64,000 nucleotides of DNA, from contig NZ_JFYN01000009.1 in the NCBI RefSeq assembly GCF_000631985.1, positions 62,001 through 126,000 of the forward strand. Direction: 5' to 3'. Shown here in pieces: positions 37,712-46,166 of the stretch (the stretch's first letter is position 1; the number at the start of each line of letters is the position of its first letter). The notes below the pieces were generated by a model, which was not told the DNA's origin, searched no databases, and saw only the letters and a program-made list of their open reading frames with translations. This DNA comes from Pseudomonas sp. RIT288. GTDB lineage: Bacteria > Pseudomonadota > Gammaproteobacteria > Pseudomonadales > Pseudomonadaceae. The position numbers and the translations under genes were made by a program.

Positions 37712-38203
37712 TTACTGTTTGAACTCGAAATCCAGCGCCGCGCCTTCGACCTCTCGGCGCTCTTCGTTGCGCAGTTGCAACTGCATTTCGTTGCTGAGCA
37801 GGCGGCCATTGAGCTGAAAGCCGCTGTTCTTCTCGCCGAACATCTGCGGCAGGATCGCCTCGTGCTTGGGCAGCGACAAGGTGCCGGCGGGTTTGAGTTG
37901 CTGAACCATGTCCTTGGGCAGACTCAGATCGAGCTTGGCCGGCGGCAATCGGGTTTTCGCCACCTCACTGGCCGGTTTTGACTTGGAGGCGACCGGGGGC
38001 CGCTTCTTCACCGGGGCCGCCTTCTTCTGCGGGGCTTTTTTAGTCTGAGCTTTCTTGTCCGCAACGGCTTTGTGGCTGGCCGTTTTGCTCGCCGGTGCTG
38101 ACGCCGCAGGCTTTTCCTGAACGGCGGCTGCCATGACACCGGGCCCATGGCCCATCGTCAACACACCAAGCAAAATCCAGGCAGCAGGCAAAATCGCTTT
38201 CAT
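37712..38203 (-). CDS. secreted Lys/Ala/Pro-rich protein of unknown function
   Basis: 163 residues. A signal peptide (MKAILPAAWILLGVLTMGHG) is followed by a strongly basic low-complexity stretch with repeated AxKK and KKAP units (residues 30-80). A folded C-terminal part has LPKDMVQQLKPAGTLSLPKHEAILP and ends in EFKQ. Such proteins are sometimes mislabelled as translation initiation factor 2 through the low-complexity part. I recognise no domain. It is between the cysteine-cluster gene and the MocR gene on the same strand. Confidence 0.7.
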   Translation of the reverse strand: MKAILPAAWILLGVLTMGHGPGVMAAAVQEKPAASAPASKTASHKAVADKKAQTKKAPQKKAAPVKKRPPVASKSKPASEVAKTRLPPAKLDLSLPKDMVQQLKPAGTLSLPKHEAILPQMFGEKNSGFQLNGRLLSNEMQLQLRNEERREVEGAALDFEFKQ

Positions 38204-38281
38204 GAGCCCTACAACACTAACGGCAGAGGGCCATATGCTCGCTTGTTGAGCGTCACAAGACAAGCGTGACGCACCAGTCGT

Positions 38282-39721
38282 TCAGAAACCGCCAGCGGTT
38301 TCCTGACACAGTTGAGTCGCCAGCAAACCGAGGGTCATCAGCGCCCTTTCCGCCTCGCGATTCCACGGCGTGCCGCAGTTCAGGCGGATGCAGTGATTGA
38401 ACTGCTCGGTATTACTGAAGATCAGCCCCGGTGCAATGCTGATGCCCTGCTGCAATGCGCGGACATGCAATTCCTGAGTATTGACCCTGCCCGGCAGACT
38501 CACCCAGAGGATGAAACCGCCCGTGGGCCGGGTCATTTGCGTGCCTTCGGGGAAGTACTGCTGCACCGCCAGCTGGAACGCGCTGAGGTTCTTTCGGTAT
38601 TCCTGGCGGATGTACCGTAAATGCCGGTCATAACCGCCATTTTCCAGATAAGCGGCAATCGCCATCTGGGTCACACTGCACGCCGAATGCGTGGTGAACG
38701 TCTGCAGACGCTGGATTTCCTGCTGATACTTGCCGGCGATCATCCAGCCGACACGCACACCCGGCGACAACGTCTTGGAGAAACTCGAGCAGTAGATCAC
38801 CCGATCCAGTCGATCGTAGGCCTTGAGGGCTTTGGTGCGGCCCTGTTCGAACATCAACTCGCCATAGATGTCGTCTTCGACGATCTGGATATCGAAGTCC
38901 GAGGCCAGCCGCAGCAGTTGCTTCTGCCGCTCTTCGGGCATGGTGCCGCCCAGTGGATTGCTTAATCGGGTAGTCAGCACCAGCGCCTTGATCGACCATT
39001 GGTTGGCCGCCAGTTGCAGCGCTTCGAGGCTCATGCCGGTGGCCGGATCGCTGGGGATCTCGATCACTTTCAGGCCCAGCAGGTCGGCCAGTTGCAGCAG
39101 ACCGTAATAAGTTGGCGATTCAGCGGCGATCAGGTCGCCGGGACGGGTCAGCACTCGCAGCGACATCTGCAGCGCATCGACGCAACCGTGGGTAATCACC
39201 ACTTCCGACGGATCGACCACCACACCCGCGTCGCGCATGCGAATCGCCACTTGCCGGCGCAGCGGTTCAAAACCGGGGCTGAACATGTAACTGAACGCGC
39301 GTGGACTATGGAATCGGGTGACTTTGGCCAACTGCTGATGCAGCGCACGCACCGGGAGGTAATCGACACTCGGCACCGCAGCGCCCAACGGGAAAACCCC
39401 CTCGCGCCGGGATTCGACCAGCACTTGCTGAATGATGCTGGCGCGGGTGACCAGCCCTGGGCGTTCGACCCGGGCGATGTCCGGGGTCGGCGCTGTCAGT
39501 GCCGGGGTCTGGTGTACGTAGTAACCGGATTGCGGCCGTGCTCGGATCAGGCCCTGATCTTCGAGATTGGCATAAGCCTGCAACACCGTTGCATGGCTGA
39601 CATTGAGCTGCGAACTCATCTTGCGCACCGACGGCACGCGTTCTCCGGGCTGATAGACACCGCGCCGGATGTCTTCCGCCAGTTGTTGAGCAATACGTTG
39701 GTAGAGCAAGAGGTTGGTCAT
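38282..39721 (-). CDS. MocR-type GntR/aminotransferase transcriptional regulator
   Basis: 479 residues. The N-terminal GntR winged helix (RIAQQLAEDIRRGVYQPGERVPSVRKM, then VSHATVLQAYANLEDQGLI) precedes a class I aminotransferase-fold domain with PLP lysine in SSFSKTLSPGVRVGW and Asp/Tyr in VEDDIYGEL. Regulators of this family sense PLP or amino-acid derivatives. The effector is not predictable, and no obvious target gene is adjacent. A set of ACAGT boxes upstream may be its own operator. Confidence 0.9.
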   Translation of the reverse strand: MTNLLLYQRIAQQLAEDIRRGVYQPGERVPSVRKMSSQLNVSHATVLQAYANLEDQGLIRARPQSGYYVHQTPALTAPTPDIARVERPGLVTRASIIQQVLVESRREGVFPLGAAVPSVDYLPVRALHQQLAKVTRFHSPRAFSYMFSPGFEPLRRQVAIRMRDAGVVVDPSEVVITHGCVDALQMSLRVLTRPGDLIAAESPTYYGLLQLADLLGLKVIEIPSDPATGMSLEALQLAANQWSIKALVLTTRLSNPLGGTMPEERQKQLLRLASDFDIQIVEDDIYGELMFEQGRTKALKAYDRLDRVIYCSSFSKTLSPGVRVGWMIAGKYQQEIQRLQTFTTHSACSVTQMAIAAYLENGGYDRHLRYIRQEYRKNLSAFQLAVQQYFPEGTQMTRPTGGFILWVSLPGRVNTQELHVRALQQGISIAPGLIFSNTEQFNHCIRLNCGTPWNREAERALMTLGLLATQLCQETAGGF

Positions 39722-39774
39722 GACGCAGCACTCGATTTCACGGGCATTTTATTCTTGTGTGAAACAATACCGGA

Positions 39775-39848
39775 ACAGTTTAGAAGTGTACTGGGACAGT
39801 TGCCACCATAGTCGACCGTACAGTGCAGTGTCAGCTACAACTGTACGG
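39775..39848. promoter_or_regulatory. candidate MocR operator array (ACAGT/ACTGT boxes)
   Basis: ACAGT occurs at 39775, 39796 and 39820 and its complement ACTGT at 39840, spaced 21, 24 and 20 bp, close to two helical turns each. The last two form a perfect 9-bp inverted repeat CCGTACAGT/ACTGTACGG (39816-39824, 39840-39848). They start 54 bp upstream of the MocR start codon. Confidence 0.45.
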
Positions 39849-39872
39849 ATTTGCGCGCTATTCGACAGACGT

Positions 39873-39904
39873 AAAAAAGCCCGGCGCTGCATGACAGGCC
39901 GGGC
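39873..39904 (-). terminator. intrinsic terminator of the OmpA/DUF4398 transcript
   Basis: Minus-strand stem GCCCGGC/GCCGGGC followed by six Ts. The stem loop is 12 nt. It lies 130 bp past the OmpA-family stop, beyond the repeat. Confidence 0.75.
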
Positions 39905-39907
39905 CTT

Positions 39908-39995
39908 TGTAGGCGCTGTCGAGTGAAACGAGGCTGCGATCCGTTGATCTTGCTTTTCCAAGATCAAAAGATCGCAGGCTTCGCCAGCTCCTACA
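39908..39995. repeat. twin REP-like palindrome, type C (degenerate left arm)
   Basis: The right arm GATCAAAAGATCGCAGGCTTCGCCAGCTCCTACA is near consensus. The left arm (TGTAGGCGCTGTCGAGTGAA...GATC) has diverged, so the copy looks older than the others. Confidence 0.7.
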
Positions 39996-40035
39996 GGGGT
40001 ACGCGTCGTTCAGGAGACTGCGCCGAACCCGCAAT

Positions 40036-40848
40036 TCAACGGGCAGCGCCGAGCTGGCCTTTCTCGTCGGAGAACACAATTTCCACCCGACGGTTCTGTG
40101 CCCGACCGCGCTCGGAAGCGTTGGCGTCCACCGGGTACTCGTCGCCGTAACCTTCGACCTGAATGCGCTTGTCCTCAATCCCGAGGTCCATCAGCACATC
40201 GGCCACCGCTTGCGCGCGATCACGCGACAGTTTGAGGTTTTCCTGTTTGCCGCCGGTGCTGTCGGTGTAGCCCTCGATACGCACCACGCGCTTCGGGTTG
40301 AGTTGCAGGAACTGCACGATCTTCAACACCACGCGATTGGCCGAGTTCTTCAACTCCGCCTCGCCAGTGTCGAACAGCACGTCACCGAGGGTCATCACCA
40401 GACCGCGATCGGTTTGCGTGGTGGCGAGCGCGACGATCTGTTCTTCAAGCCACTTGCCCTGCTGCTGCACGCTCAGCAATTTGGACTCACGCAGGGCCAG
40501 TTGCAGGCGCTGACGTTCCAGCTCCAGCTTCGCCGCGCGCTCTTCGTTGAGCACCAGATTGGTGTGTTCGCGGGCGATTTCGCTGTAGCGCTGACTCAGG
40601 TAGGCGTAATGCACCACGTCCGAGCCACTGCCCCAATAGGTCGACAGGCGATCGGCACGGGCCAGCGATTCACCGGCACGAATCACGTCCTTGGGCGCAA
40701 TACGCAGCACGTTGGAATCTTCCTTGACCTTCTGGAAGTCGCTGCCGGCCTGTTGCAAGGCGGCTTCGCTGTGTTGACCGGCGCAACCATAGAGGCTCGC
40801 GCAACCGGCCAGAAGCAAACCGCCGAGGGCTTTGGACTTGAGGCTCAT
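40036..40848 (-). CDS. OmpA family lipoprotein with N-terminal DUF4398-like domain
   Basis: 270 residues. Lipobox LLAGC puts the lipidated Cys at 16. A helical DUF4398-like coiled region covers residues 25-130, with LNEERAAKLELERQRLQLALRESK. The C-terminal OmpA peptidoglycan-binding domain follows, with DVLFDTGEAELKN, GYTDSTGGKQENLKLSRDRA and NRRVEIV. It would tether the outer membrane to peptidoglycan. The ATG overlaps the stop of the upstream DUF4398 gene by 4 bp (ATGA), so the two are translationally coupled. Confidence 0.9.
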   Translation of the reverse strand: MSLKSKALGGLLLAGCASLYGCAGQHSEAALQQAGSDFQKVKEDSNVLRIAPKDVIRAGESLARADRLSTYWGSGSDVVHYAYLSQRYSEIAREHTNLVLNEERAAKLELERQRLQLALRESKLLSVQQQGKWLEEQIVALATTQTDRGLVMTLGDVLFDTGEAELKNSANRVVLKIVQFLQLNPKRVVRIEGYTDSTGGKQENLKLSRDRAQAVADVLMDLGIEDKRIQVEGYGDEYPVDANASERGRAQNRRVEIVFSDEKGQLGAAR

Positions 40849-41201
40849 TGTGCATCTCCCAGTTGCTTGCGCAGTCGGATGATGCGGGTGTTGAGTACGT
40901 TCAGTTGCTCTTCGCTCTTTTGTGTCAGCACCTTGGCTTCTGCCAAACGAGCGTCCAGCTCGGCCTGTTCGGCACGCATGCGGGCGTTCTTGAAAGACTC
41001 GTCGGTCATGTTGCCCTTGGCCCGATTGAACTTGTCTTCGGCCAGTTTCATTTCCGGCAGTTCATCGGCGGTCGCACCCACAGCCTTGGCCTGGGTGATG
41101 GCCTGCTCGGTCAGACGCATTTGCTCATTGGGCGCAGGATCGTTGGCGCAGCCGGCCAGGGCCAGAACGGCCATGGCCGCGAAAAGAGGTCGAATACTCA
41201 C
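40845..41201 (-). CDS. DUF4398 domain lipoprotein
   Basis: 118 residues with lipobox LAGC (Cys18) after a short signal. The mature protein is a long amphipathic helix (RAEQAELDARLAEAKVLTQKSEEQLNVLNTR), probably coiled-coil. It shares the DUF4398 type with the N-terminal part of the following OmpA-family protein and could form a complex with it in the periplasm. It lies 9 bp downstream of the solute-binding-protein gene. Confidence 0.85.
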   Translation of the reverse strand: MSIRPLFAAMAVLALAGCANDPAPNEQMRLTEQAITQAKAVGATADELPEMKLAEDKFNRAKGNMTDESFKNARMRAEQAELDARLAEAKVLTQKSEEQLNVLNTRIIRLRKQLGDAQ

Positions 41202-41210
41202 TAAGAATCC

Positions 41211-42032
41211 CTACTGTTTTGGGGTACTGACAGATGGCTGCGGCTGTTGCTGCTGAGCCTTCCAGCGCTCGATGTTGCGTTGCAGCGCGGCTTCGGTCAG
41301 TCCGGACGCGGGCAATTCTGTCATCTTTTTAGCGAACTGTCCGCGCAACCACGGATCGTTGCAGGCCGAGTTGTGCGAAACCGCGAGGAACAATCCCGGT
41401 CGGTCGATCGGTTGCTCGAACGCCAGCAGATCATTGGCCATGCCCAATGCCTGCGCGGCGGCCATGCCCGAGTAGCGACCGGCGAGTACATATTCCACCT
41501 CACCCAGCAGAAGTTTCTGAAAGGCCTGAGTGATGTTTGCCGTCCGGGTCAGGGTCAGATTCTGCTCGGCGAAAGTGCCGAATGCCTGGGTCATTCGAGA
41601 CTTTTCCGACAGCCCGCCAGTGTGCCCGTGCAGATCCCTGGCTTCGCTGTAGACCAGCGTCGAGCCTTTGCGCGTCCACACCAGATAGTCGTTTTCCAGC
41701 AACGGCGGATAGATGTAGTCGAGGTTTTCCAGTTCGTTGAACATCAGCGGTGTGTCGGCCAGCATGTCCATGCGCCCGCTGCGCACTTCATCAAGAGCCT
41801 GCGAGCGTTTGCCGGCGTAGAGCAGCTCGACCTTGATCCCCAGATCCTTGGCCACTTGCTGCAACAGGTCGGCACTGGCGCCGATCAACTGCTTGGGATT
41901 CTGCGGGTCCTGCCACAGGTACGGCGGCGCATCCGGGCTGCCGGTGACGACGAGGCGCTCGCATTTGCCGGCGGCCGCAGCCATCCCCGGCAAGAGGATC
42001 AATCCCAATAACAGCCAGTGGCGCAGATCCAT
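41211..42032 (-). CDS. periplasmic amino-acid-type solute-binding protein
   Basis: 273 residues with signal peptide (HWLLLGLILLPGMAAAAGK) and a bacterial solute-binding family 3 fold (GSPDAPPYLWQD, ASADLLQQVAKDLGIKVE, RSGRMDMLADTPLM, LLGEVEYVLAGRYSG). The C-terminus is a glutamine/proline tail. No permease or ATPase gene is adjacent, and it is followed by two lipoprotein genes, so it may be a stand-alone sensor-type binding protein and not part of an importer. Confidence 0.85.
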   Translation of the reverse strand: MDLRHWLLLGLILLPGMAAAAGKCERLVVTGSPDAPPYLWQDPQNPKQLIGASADLLQQVAKDLGIKVELLYAGKRSQALDEVRSGRMDMLADTPLMFNELENLDYIYPPLLENDYLVWTRKGSTLVYSEARDLHGHTGGLSEKSRMTQAFGTFAEQNLTLTRTANITQAFQKLLLGEVEYVLAGRYSGMAAAQALGMANDLLAFEQPIDRPGLFLAVSHNSACNDPWLRGQFAKKMTELPASGLTEAALQRNIERWKAQQQQPQPSVSTPKQ

Positions 42033-42061
42033 GGCAAAACACTCCCACTCAAATTCGAGAC

Positions 42062-42090
42062 AAAAAAAAGCCCGACCAGAAGGTCGGGCT
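42062..42090 (-). terminator. intrinsic terminator of etfBA
   Basis: Minus-strand stem AGCCCGACC/GGTCGGGCT with a 4-nt loop and eight following Ts, 22 bp past the etfA stop. Confidence 0.92.
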
Positions 42091-42112
42091 CTTTATAAGT
42101 GAAGCTGCCGGA

Positions 42113-43042
42113 TTAGACCAGCTTCTCCAGCTCAGGTACGGCTTCGAACAGATCCGCCACCAGACCATAATCGGCCACCTGGAAGATCGGCGCTTCTTCG
42201 TCCTTGTTGATCGCAACGATCACTTTGGAGTCTTTCATGCCGGCCAAATGCTGGATCGCACCGGAGATACCGACGGCGATGTACAGCTGTGGTGCAACGA
42301 TCTTGCCGGTCTGACCGACCTGCATGTCGTTCGGTACGAAACCTGCGTCGACGGCGGCGCGCGAAGCACCGACGGCAGCGCCCAGCTTGTCGGCCAGGGC
42401 GTACAGGTGTTTGAAGTTGTCACCGTTCTGCATGCCGCGGCCGCCGGAAACGACGATCTTGGCAGCGGTCAGTTCAGGACGATCGGACTTGGCCAGTTCT
42501 TCGCTGACGAAGCTGGAAGTGCCGGCGTCGTGCGCAGCAGCGACCGCTTCAACAGCCGCCGAACCACCTTCAGCGGCAACCGGGTCGAAACCGGTGGCAC
42601 GCACGGTGATCACTTTGATCGCAGCGGTCGATTGCACGGTAGCGATGGCGTTACCGGCGTAGATCGGACGCTTGAAAGTATCGGCGCTTTCGACCGAGAT
42701 GATCTCGGAGATCTGGTCAACGTCCAGCGCAGCGGCAACGCGCGGCAGGATGTTTTTGCCGTTGGACGTGGCGGCAGCCAGGATGTGGCTGTAGCCCTTG
42801 CCCAGCTCTGCTACCAGCGGCGCAACGTTTTCCGGCAGCTGATGCGCGTAAGCGGCATTGTCAGCGTTCAGGACTTTGCTCACGCCAGCGATTTTCGCAG
42901 CGGCTTCAGCCACGGCGCCAGCGCCCTGACCTGCAACCAGCACGTGGATGTCGCCGCCGATTTTGGCAGCAGCAGCCACGGTGTTCAGTGTGGCCGGGGC
43001 CAGCACTTTGTTGTCGTGTTCAGCGATTACCAAGATAGTCAT
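42113..43042 (-). CDS. etfA: electron transfer flavoprotein alpha subunit
   Basis: 309 residues. The FAD-binding C-terminal domain shows [51 protein letters not shown] and the closing [11 protein letters not shown]. With EtfB it forms the soluble carrier that takes electrons from acyl-CoA dehydrogenases to EtfD. It starts 2 bp after etfB, so the genes are coupled. AAGGTAAT precedes the ATG. Confidence 0.97.
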   Translation of the reverse strand: MTILVIAEHDNKVLAPATLNTVAAAAKIGGDIHVLVAGQGAGAVAEAAAKIAGVSKVLNADNAAYAHQLPENVAPLVAELGKGYSHILAAATSNGKNILPRVAAALDVDQISEIISVESADTFKRPIYAGNAIATVQSTAAIKVITVRATGFDPVAAEGGSAAVEAVAAAHDAGTSSFVSEELAKSDRPELTAAKIVVSGGRGMQNGDNFKHLYALADKLGAAVGASRAAVDAGFVPNDMQVGQTGKIVAPQLYIAVGISGAIQHLAGMKDSKVIVAINKDEEAPIFQVADYGLVADLFEAVPELEKLV

Positions 43043-43044
43043 TT

Positions 43045-43794
43045 TTAGATTACCTTCGCTTCGTTTTTCAGTTTCTCGACCAGTTCAGCCACCGACTTGA
43101 CCTTGATGCCTGCGCTGCGTGCAGCCGGCGCTTCGACTTTCAGGGTCTTGTTGGTGGAGGCGGTGGAAACGCCCAAAGCGTCCGGAGTCAGCACTTCGAG
43201 AGGCTTCTTCTTGGCTTTCATGATGTTTGGCAGGGACGCGTAGCGCGGCTCGTTCAAACGCAGGTCGGTGGTGACGATGGCCGGCAGTTTCAGGGAAACG
43301 GTCTGCGCGCCGCCGTCGATTTCGCGGGTCACGGCAACGCTGTCGCCGGAAACTTCGACTTTCGAGGCGAACGTGCCCTGACCGTAGCCGCTCAGTGCAG
43401 CAAGCATCTGGCCGGTCTGGTTGTTGTCGCTGTCGATGGCCTGTTTGCCCAGGATCACCAGTTGAGGCTGTTCCTTGTCGACCACAGCCTTGAGCAGCTT
43501 GGCCACGGCCAGCGAAGTCAGGTCTTCAGCGGATTCGACGAGGATGGCGCGGTCGGCACCCAGAGCCAGTGCGGTACGCAGCTGTTCCTGAGCGGTGGTC
43601 GGGCCGATGGAGACGACGACGATTTCAGTCGCAACACCTTTCTCTTTCAGGCGTACGGCTTCTTCCACTGCGATTTCGCAGAACGGGTTCATCGACATCT
43701 TGACGTTGGCGAGGTCTACGCCGGAATTGTCCGCCTTGACGCGAACCTTGACGTTGTAATCCACAACGCGTTTGACAGCTACAAGAACCTTCAT
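43045..43794 (-). CDS. etfB: electron transfer flavoprotein beta subunit
   Basis: 249 residues opening [22 protein letters not shown]-binding and recognition-loop features are visible ([45 protein letters not shown]), and the ETF beta signature runs through [31 protein letters not shown]. First gene of etfBA, divergent from etfD across 525 bp. The ATG follows ACGAGGAATCC. Confidence 0.97.
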   Translation of the reverse strand: MKVLVAVKRVVDYNVKVRVKADNSGVDLANVKMSMNPFCEIAVEEAVRLKEKGVATEIVVVSIGPTTAQEQLRTALALGADRAILVESAEDLTSLAVAKLLKAVVDKEQPQLVILGKQAIDSDNNQTGQMLAALSGYGQGTFASKVEVSGDSVAVTREIDGGAQTVSLKLPAIVTTDLRLNEPRYASLPNIMKAKKKPLEVLTPDALGVSTASTNKTLKVEAPAARSAGIKVKSVAELVEKLKNEAKVI

Positions 43795-44060
43795 GGATTC
43801 CTCGTTACTCTCCGGTGAAAAGAAAGTCGCCTAGGCGAACCTGGCGGTTGATGCTCATCGGGCACAAGGGCACCTCTAAAAACGCCGGCTGGGGGCTATG
43901 ACCGTTCGTCAGTGGTGACTGACGGGTCATTGATTCGCACGGTGTGTAAACTGCGCGCCGGACTTTCGCTGCGCATCACCTTGTGCTGCCTGTGCCCTGT
44001 CTTTAGAGGTGCTCTTGAAACCGCCAGTCTGCCTACGGCGAGCGCAAAACCGCCCGTATC

Positions 44061-44086
44061 TTGACCGGAACGCCTATTCCGGTCAA
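44061..44086. promoter_or_regulatory. perfect 10-bp dyad, possible operator
   Basis: TTGACCGGAA (44061-44070) and TTCCGGTCAA (44077-44086) separated by CGCCTA. On the minus strand the right arm supplies a TTGACC -35-like element that could drive etfBA. The cognate regulator is unknown. Confidence 0.4.
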
Positions 44087-44146
44087 TACGGCAAAATGGC
44101 CGTTCATAAGCCGCGCTTCTTTGATTTCTCTGGGCTGGAGCCGATT

Positions 44147-44160
44147 CAAACAAACGTTTG
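44147..44160. promoter_or_regulatory. candidate PsrA operator upstream of etfD
   Basis: CAAACAAACGTTTG fits the PsrA motif remembered as C/G-AAAC-N2-4-GTTTG/C exactly, with a 4-nt spacer. PsrA is a fatty-acid-responsive TetR regulator of beta-oxidation and ETF genes in pseudomonads. The site abuts the -35 of the etfD promoter, where binding would block polymerase. Confidence 0.55.
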
Positions 44161-44162
44161 TA

Positions 44163-44191
44163 TTGGACGCTAAGAGTGGTGTAGATATAAT
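44163..44191 (+). promoter_or_regulatory. sigma-70-type promoter of etfD
   Basis: A perfect -10 TATAAT (44186-44191) lies 17 bp from a weak -35 TTGGAC (44163-44168). It points toward etfD and leaves about 120 nt of leader. Confidence 0.6.
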
Positions 44192-44319
44192 GCGCCGCCT
44201 AGAGAGAAAGCTGGTTTGCCCATTATTACCCTTGACGTTAACGTAAAGGCAATAACGGATGCGACACCGAACCTCCAAATTAGAAAAAAAACTGTTGAGC
44301 CTTGAGTAGGAGATAGCCT

Positions 44320-45984
44320 GTGGAACGCGAATACATGGAATTCGACGTGGTCATCGTCGGTGCCGGCCCCGCTGGCCTGTCCGCCGCCTGCCGTCTGAAG
44401 CAGAAGGCCGCCGAAGCCGGTAAGGAAATCAGCGTCTGCGTGGTCGAAAAAGGCTCCGAAGTCGGCGCACACATCCTTTCCGGTGCCGTGTTCGAACCAC
44501 GCGCTCTGAACGAACTGTTCCCGGACTGGAAAGAACTCGGCGCCCCGCTGAACACCCCGGTCACCCGCGATGACATTTTCGTGCTGAAAAACGCCGACAG
44601 CGCGCAGAAAATTCCTGACTTCTTTGTGCCCAAGACCATGCACAACGAAGGCAACTACATTATTTCCCTGGGCAACCTGTGCCGCTGGCTGGCGCAGCAG
44701 GCCGAAAACCTCGGTGTGGAAATCTACCCGGGCTTCGCCGCTCAGGAAGCCCTGATCGACGAAAACGGCATCGTGCGCGGGATCATCACCGGTGATCTGG
44801 GCGTCGACCGCGAAGGCAACCCGAAAGAAGGCCTGTACACCCCGGGCATGGAACTGCGTGGCAAGTACACGCTGTTCGCCGAAGGCTGCCGTGGCCACAT
44901 CGGCAAGCAACTGATCAAGCGTTACAACCTCGACAGCGATGCCGACGCCCAGCACTACGGCATCGGTCTGAAGGAAATCTGGGAAATCGACCCGGCCAAA
45001 CACCAGCCAGGTCTGGTGGTGCACACCGCCGGCTGGCCGCTGGACATCATGGGCACCGAAAACACCGGCGGCTCGTTCCTCTATCACCTGGAAAACAACC
45101 AGGTAGTGGTCGGTCTGATCGTTGACCTGTCCTACAGCAACACCTACCTGTCGCCGTTCGACGAGTTCCAGCGCCTCAAGCACCACCCGGTGCTGGCTCA
45201 ATACCTGGAAGGCGGCAAGCGCGTCAGCTACGGCGCTCGCGCGATCTGCAAAGGTGGCCTGAACTCGCTGCCGAAAATGGTCTTCAAGGGCGGTGCGCTG
45301 ATCGGCTGCGACCTCGGCACCCTGAACTTCGCCAAGATCAAGGGCAGCCACACCGCGATGAAGTCCGGCATGCTCGCCGCGGAATCGGTGGCCGACGCGC
45401 TGTTCGCCGAGAAGGATGGCACTGAAGAGCTGACCTCCTACGTCGACGCGTTCAAGAAGAGCTGGCTCTACGACGAACTGTTCGCCAGCCGTAACTTCGG
45501 CCCGGCGATCCACAAGTTCGGCGCGATCGTCGGCGGTGGTTTCAACTGGCTGGACCAGAACATCTTCGGCGGCAAACTGCCGTTCACCCTGCACGACACC
45601 AAGCCGGACTATGCTTGCCTGAAGCTCGCGGCCGACTGCAAGAAGATCGACTATCCGAAGCCGGACGGCAAACTCAGCTTCGACAAACTGAGCTCGGTGT
45701 TCATCTCCGGTACCAACCACGAAGAAGAACAGCCGTGCCACCTGAAGCTGACCGACCCGAGTATCCCGATCAGCAAAAACCTGCCGCTGTACGACGAACC
45801 GGCGCAGCGCTATTGCCCGGCCGGCGTCTACGAAGTGATCACCAAGGAAGACGGCGAAAAACGCTTCCAGATCAACGCCCAGAACTGCGTGCACTGCAAG
45901 ACCTGTGACATCAAGGATCCTTCGCAGAACATCACCTGGGTCACGCCGGAAGGCGCTGGCGGCCCGACTTACCCGAACATGTAA
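44320..45984 (+). CDS. etfD: electron transfer flavoprotein-ubiquinone oxidoreductase
   Basis: 554 residues. The FAD-binding fold opens with VVIVGAGPAGLSAACRL. A quinone-binding membrane-associated domain follows, then a C-terminal 4Fe-4S ligand set (CPAGVYEV, CVHCKTCDI). The enzyme passes electrons from reduced ETF into the ubiquinone pool at the inner membrane. The start is a GTG at 44320 with AGGAG eight bases upstream. An ATG five codons later is less well placed. It is divergent from its electron donor genes etfBA. Confidence 0.96.
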   Translation: MEREYMEFDVVIVGAGPAGLSAACRLKQKAAEAGKEISVCVVEKGSEVGAHILSGAVFEPRALNELFPDWKELGAPLNTPVTRDDIFVLKNADSAQKIPDFFVPKTMHNEGNYIISLGNLCRWLAQQAENLGVEIYPGFAAQEALIDENGIVRGIITGDLGVDREGNPKEGLYTPGMELRGKYTLFAEGCRGHIGKQLIKRYNLDSDADAQHYGIGLKEIWEIDPAKHQPGLVVHTAGWPLDIMGTENTGGSFLYHLENNQVVVGLIVDLSYSNTYLSPFDEFQRLKHHPVLAQYLEGGKRVSYGARAICKGGLNSLPKMVFKGGALIGCDLGTLNFAKIKGSHTAMKSGMLAAESVADALFAEKDGTEELTSYVDAFKKSWLYDELFASRNFGPAIHKFGAIVGGGFNWLDQNIFGGKLPFTLHDTKPDYACLKLAADCKKIDYPKPDGKLSFDKLSSVFISGTNHEEEQPCHLKLTDPSIPISKNLPLYDEPAQRYCPAGVYEVITKEDGEKRFQINAQNCVHCKTCDIKDPSQNITWVTPEGAGGPTYPNM

Positions 45985-46003
45985 GGCGTATCGCTGAACA
46001 ACG

Positions 46004-46028
46004 AGGCTCCCGAAATGGGGGCCTTTTT
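46004..46028 (+). terminator. intrinsic terminator of etfD
   Basis: Stem AGGCTCCC/GGGGGCCT (one G-T pair), loop GAAAT, then TTTTT, 20 bp past the stop. Confidence 0.85.
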
Positions 46029-46052
46029 GTTGCCCAAAATTCCTGCATTCCA

Positions 46053-46133
46053 CTGTAGGAGCTGCGGCACGCTGCGATCTCTTGACGCTGATCTGAAAAT
46101 CAAAAGCTCGCAGCGTGCCGCAGCTCCTACAGG
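46053..46133. repeat. twin REP-like palindrome, type C variant
   Basis: CTGTAGGAGCTGCGGCACGC arm and its complement GCGTGCCGCAGCTCCTACAG. The core has CGGCACGCTGCGA in place of the usual CGAAGGCTGCGA, so it is a distinct subtype. It is between convergent etfD and the AraC gene. Confidence 0.8.
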
Positions 46134-46166
46134 GATCGCGGGTCCATCAGGAACGTTGCCACTGAC

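Larger units (their letters stand above)
39722..40035. other. 314-bp region between the OmpA-family and MocR genes
   Basis: Contains, from left to right, the MocR promoter region with four ACAGT/ACTGT boxes, the terminator of the OmpA transcript (39873-39904) and a type C repeat (39908-39995). No coding sequence is apparent. Confidence 0.5.
43795..44319. other. 525-bp divergent control region between etfB and etfD
   Basis: No convincing gene. Besides the etfD promoter and PsrA-like site it contains an 11-bp inverted repeat with distant arms (GCACCTCTAAA at 43870-43880, TTTAGAGGTGC at 44002-44012), a short dyad GTCAGT/ACTGAC at 43908-43923, and a 10-bp dyad at 44061-44086. The dyads suggest two or more regulator sites. 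The gap is unusually long for this window. Confidence 0.55.

Noticed and set aside
44170..46053. Open frame antisense to etfD running into the etf promoter region
   Set aside because: etfD is unambiguous (FAD and 4Fe-4S motifs), and no start signal exists for the antisense frame.
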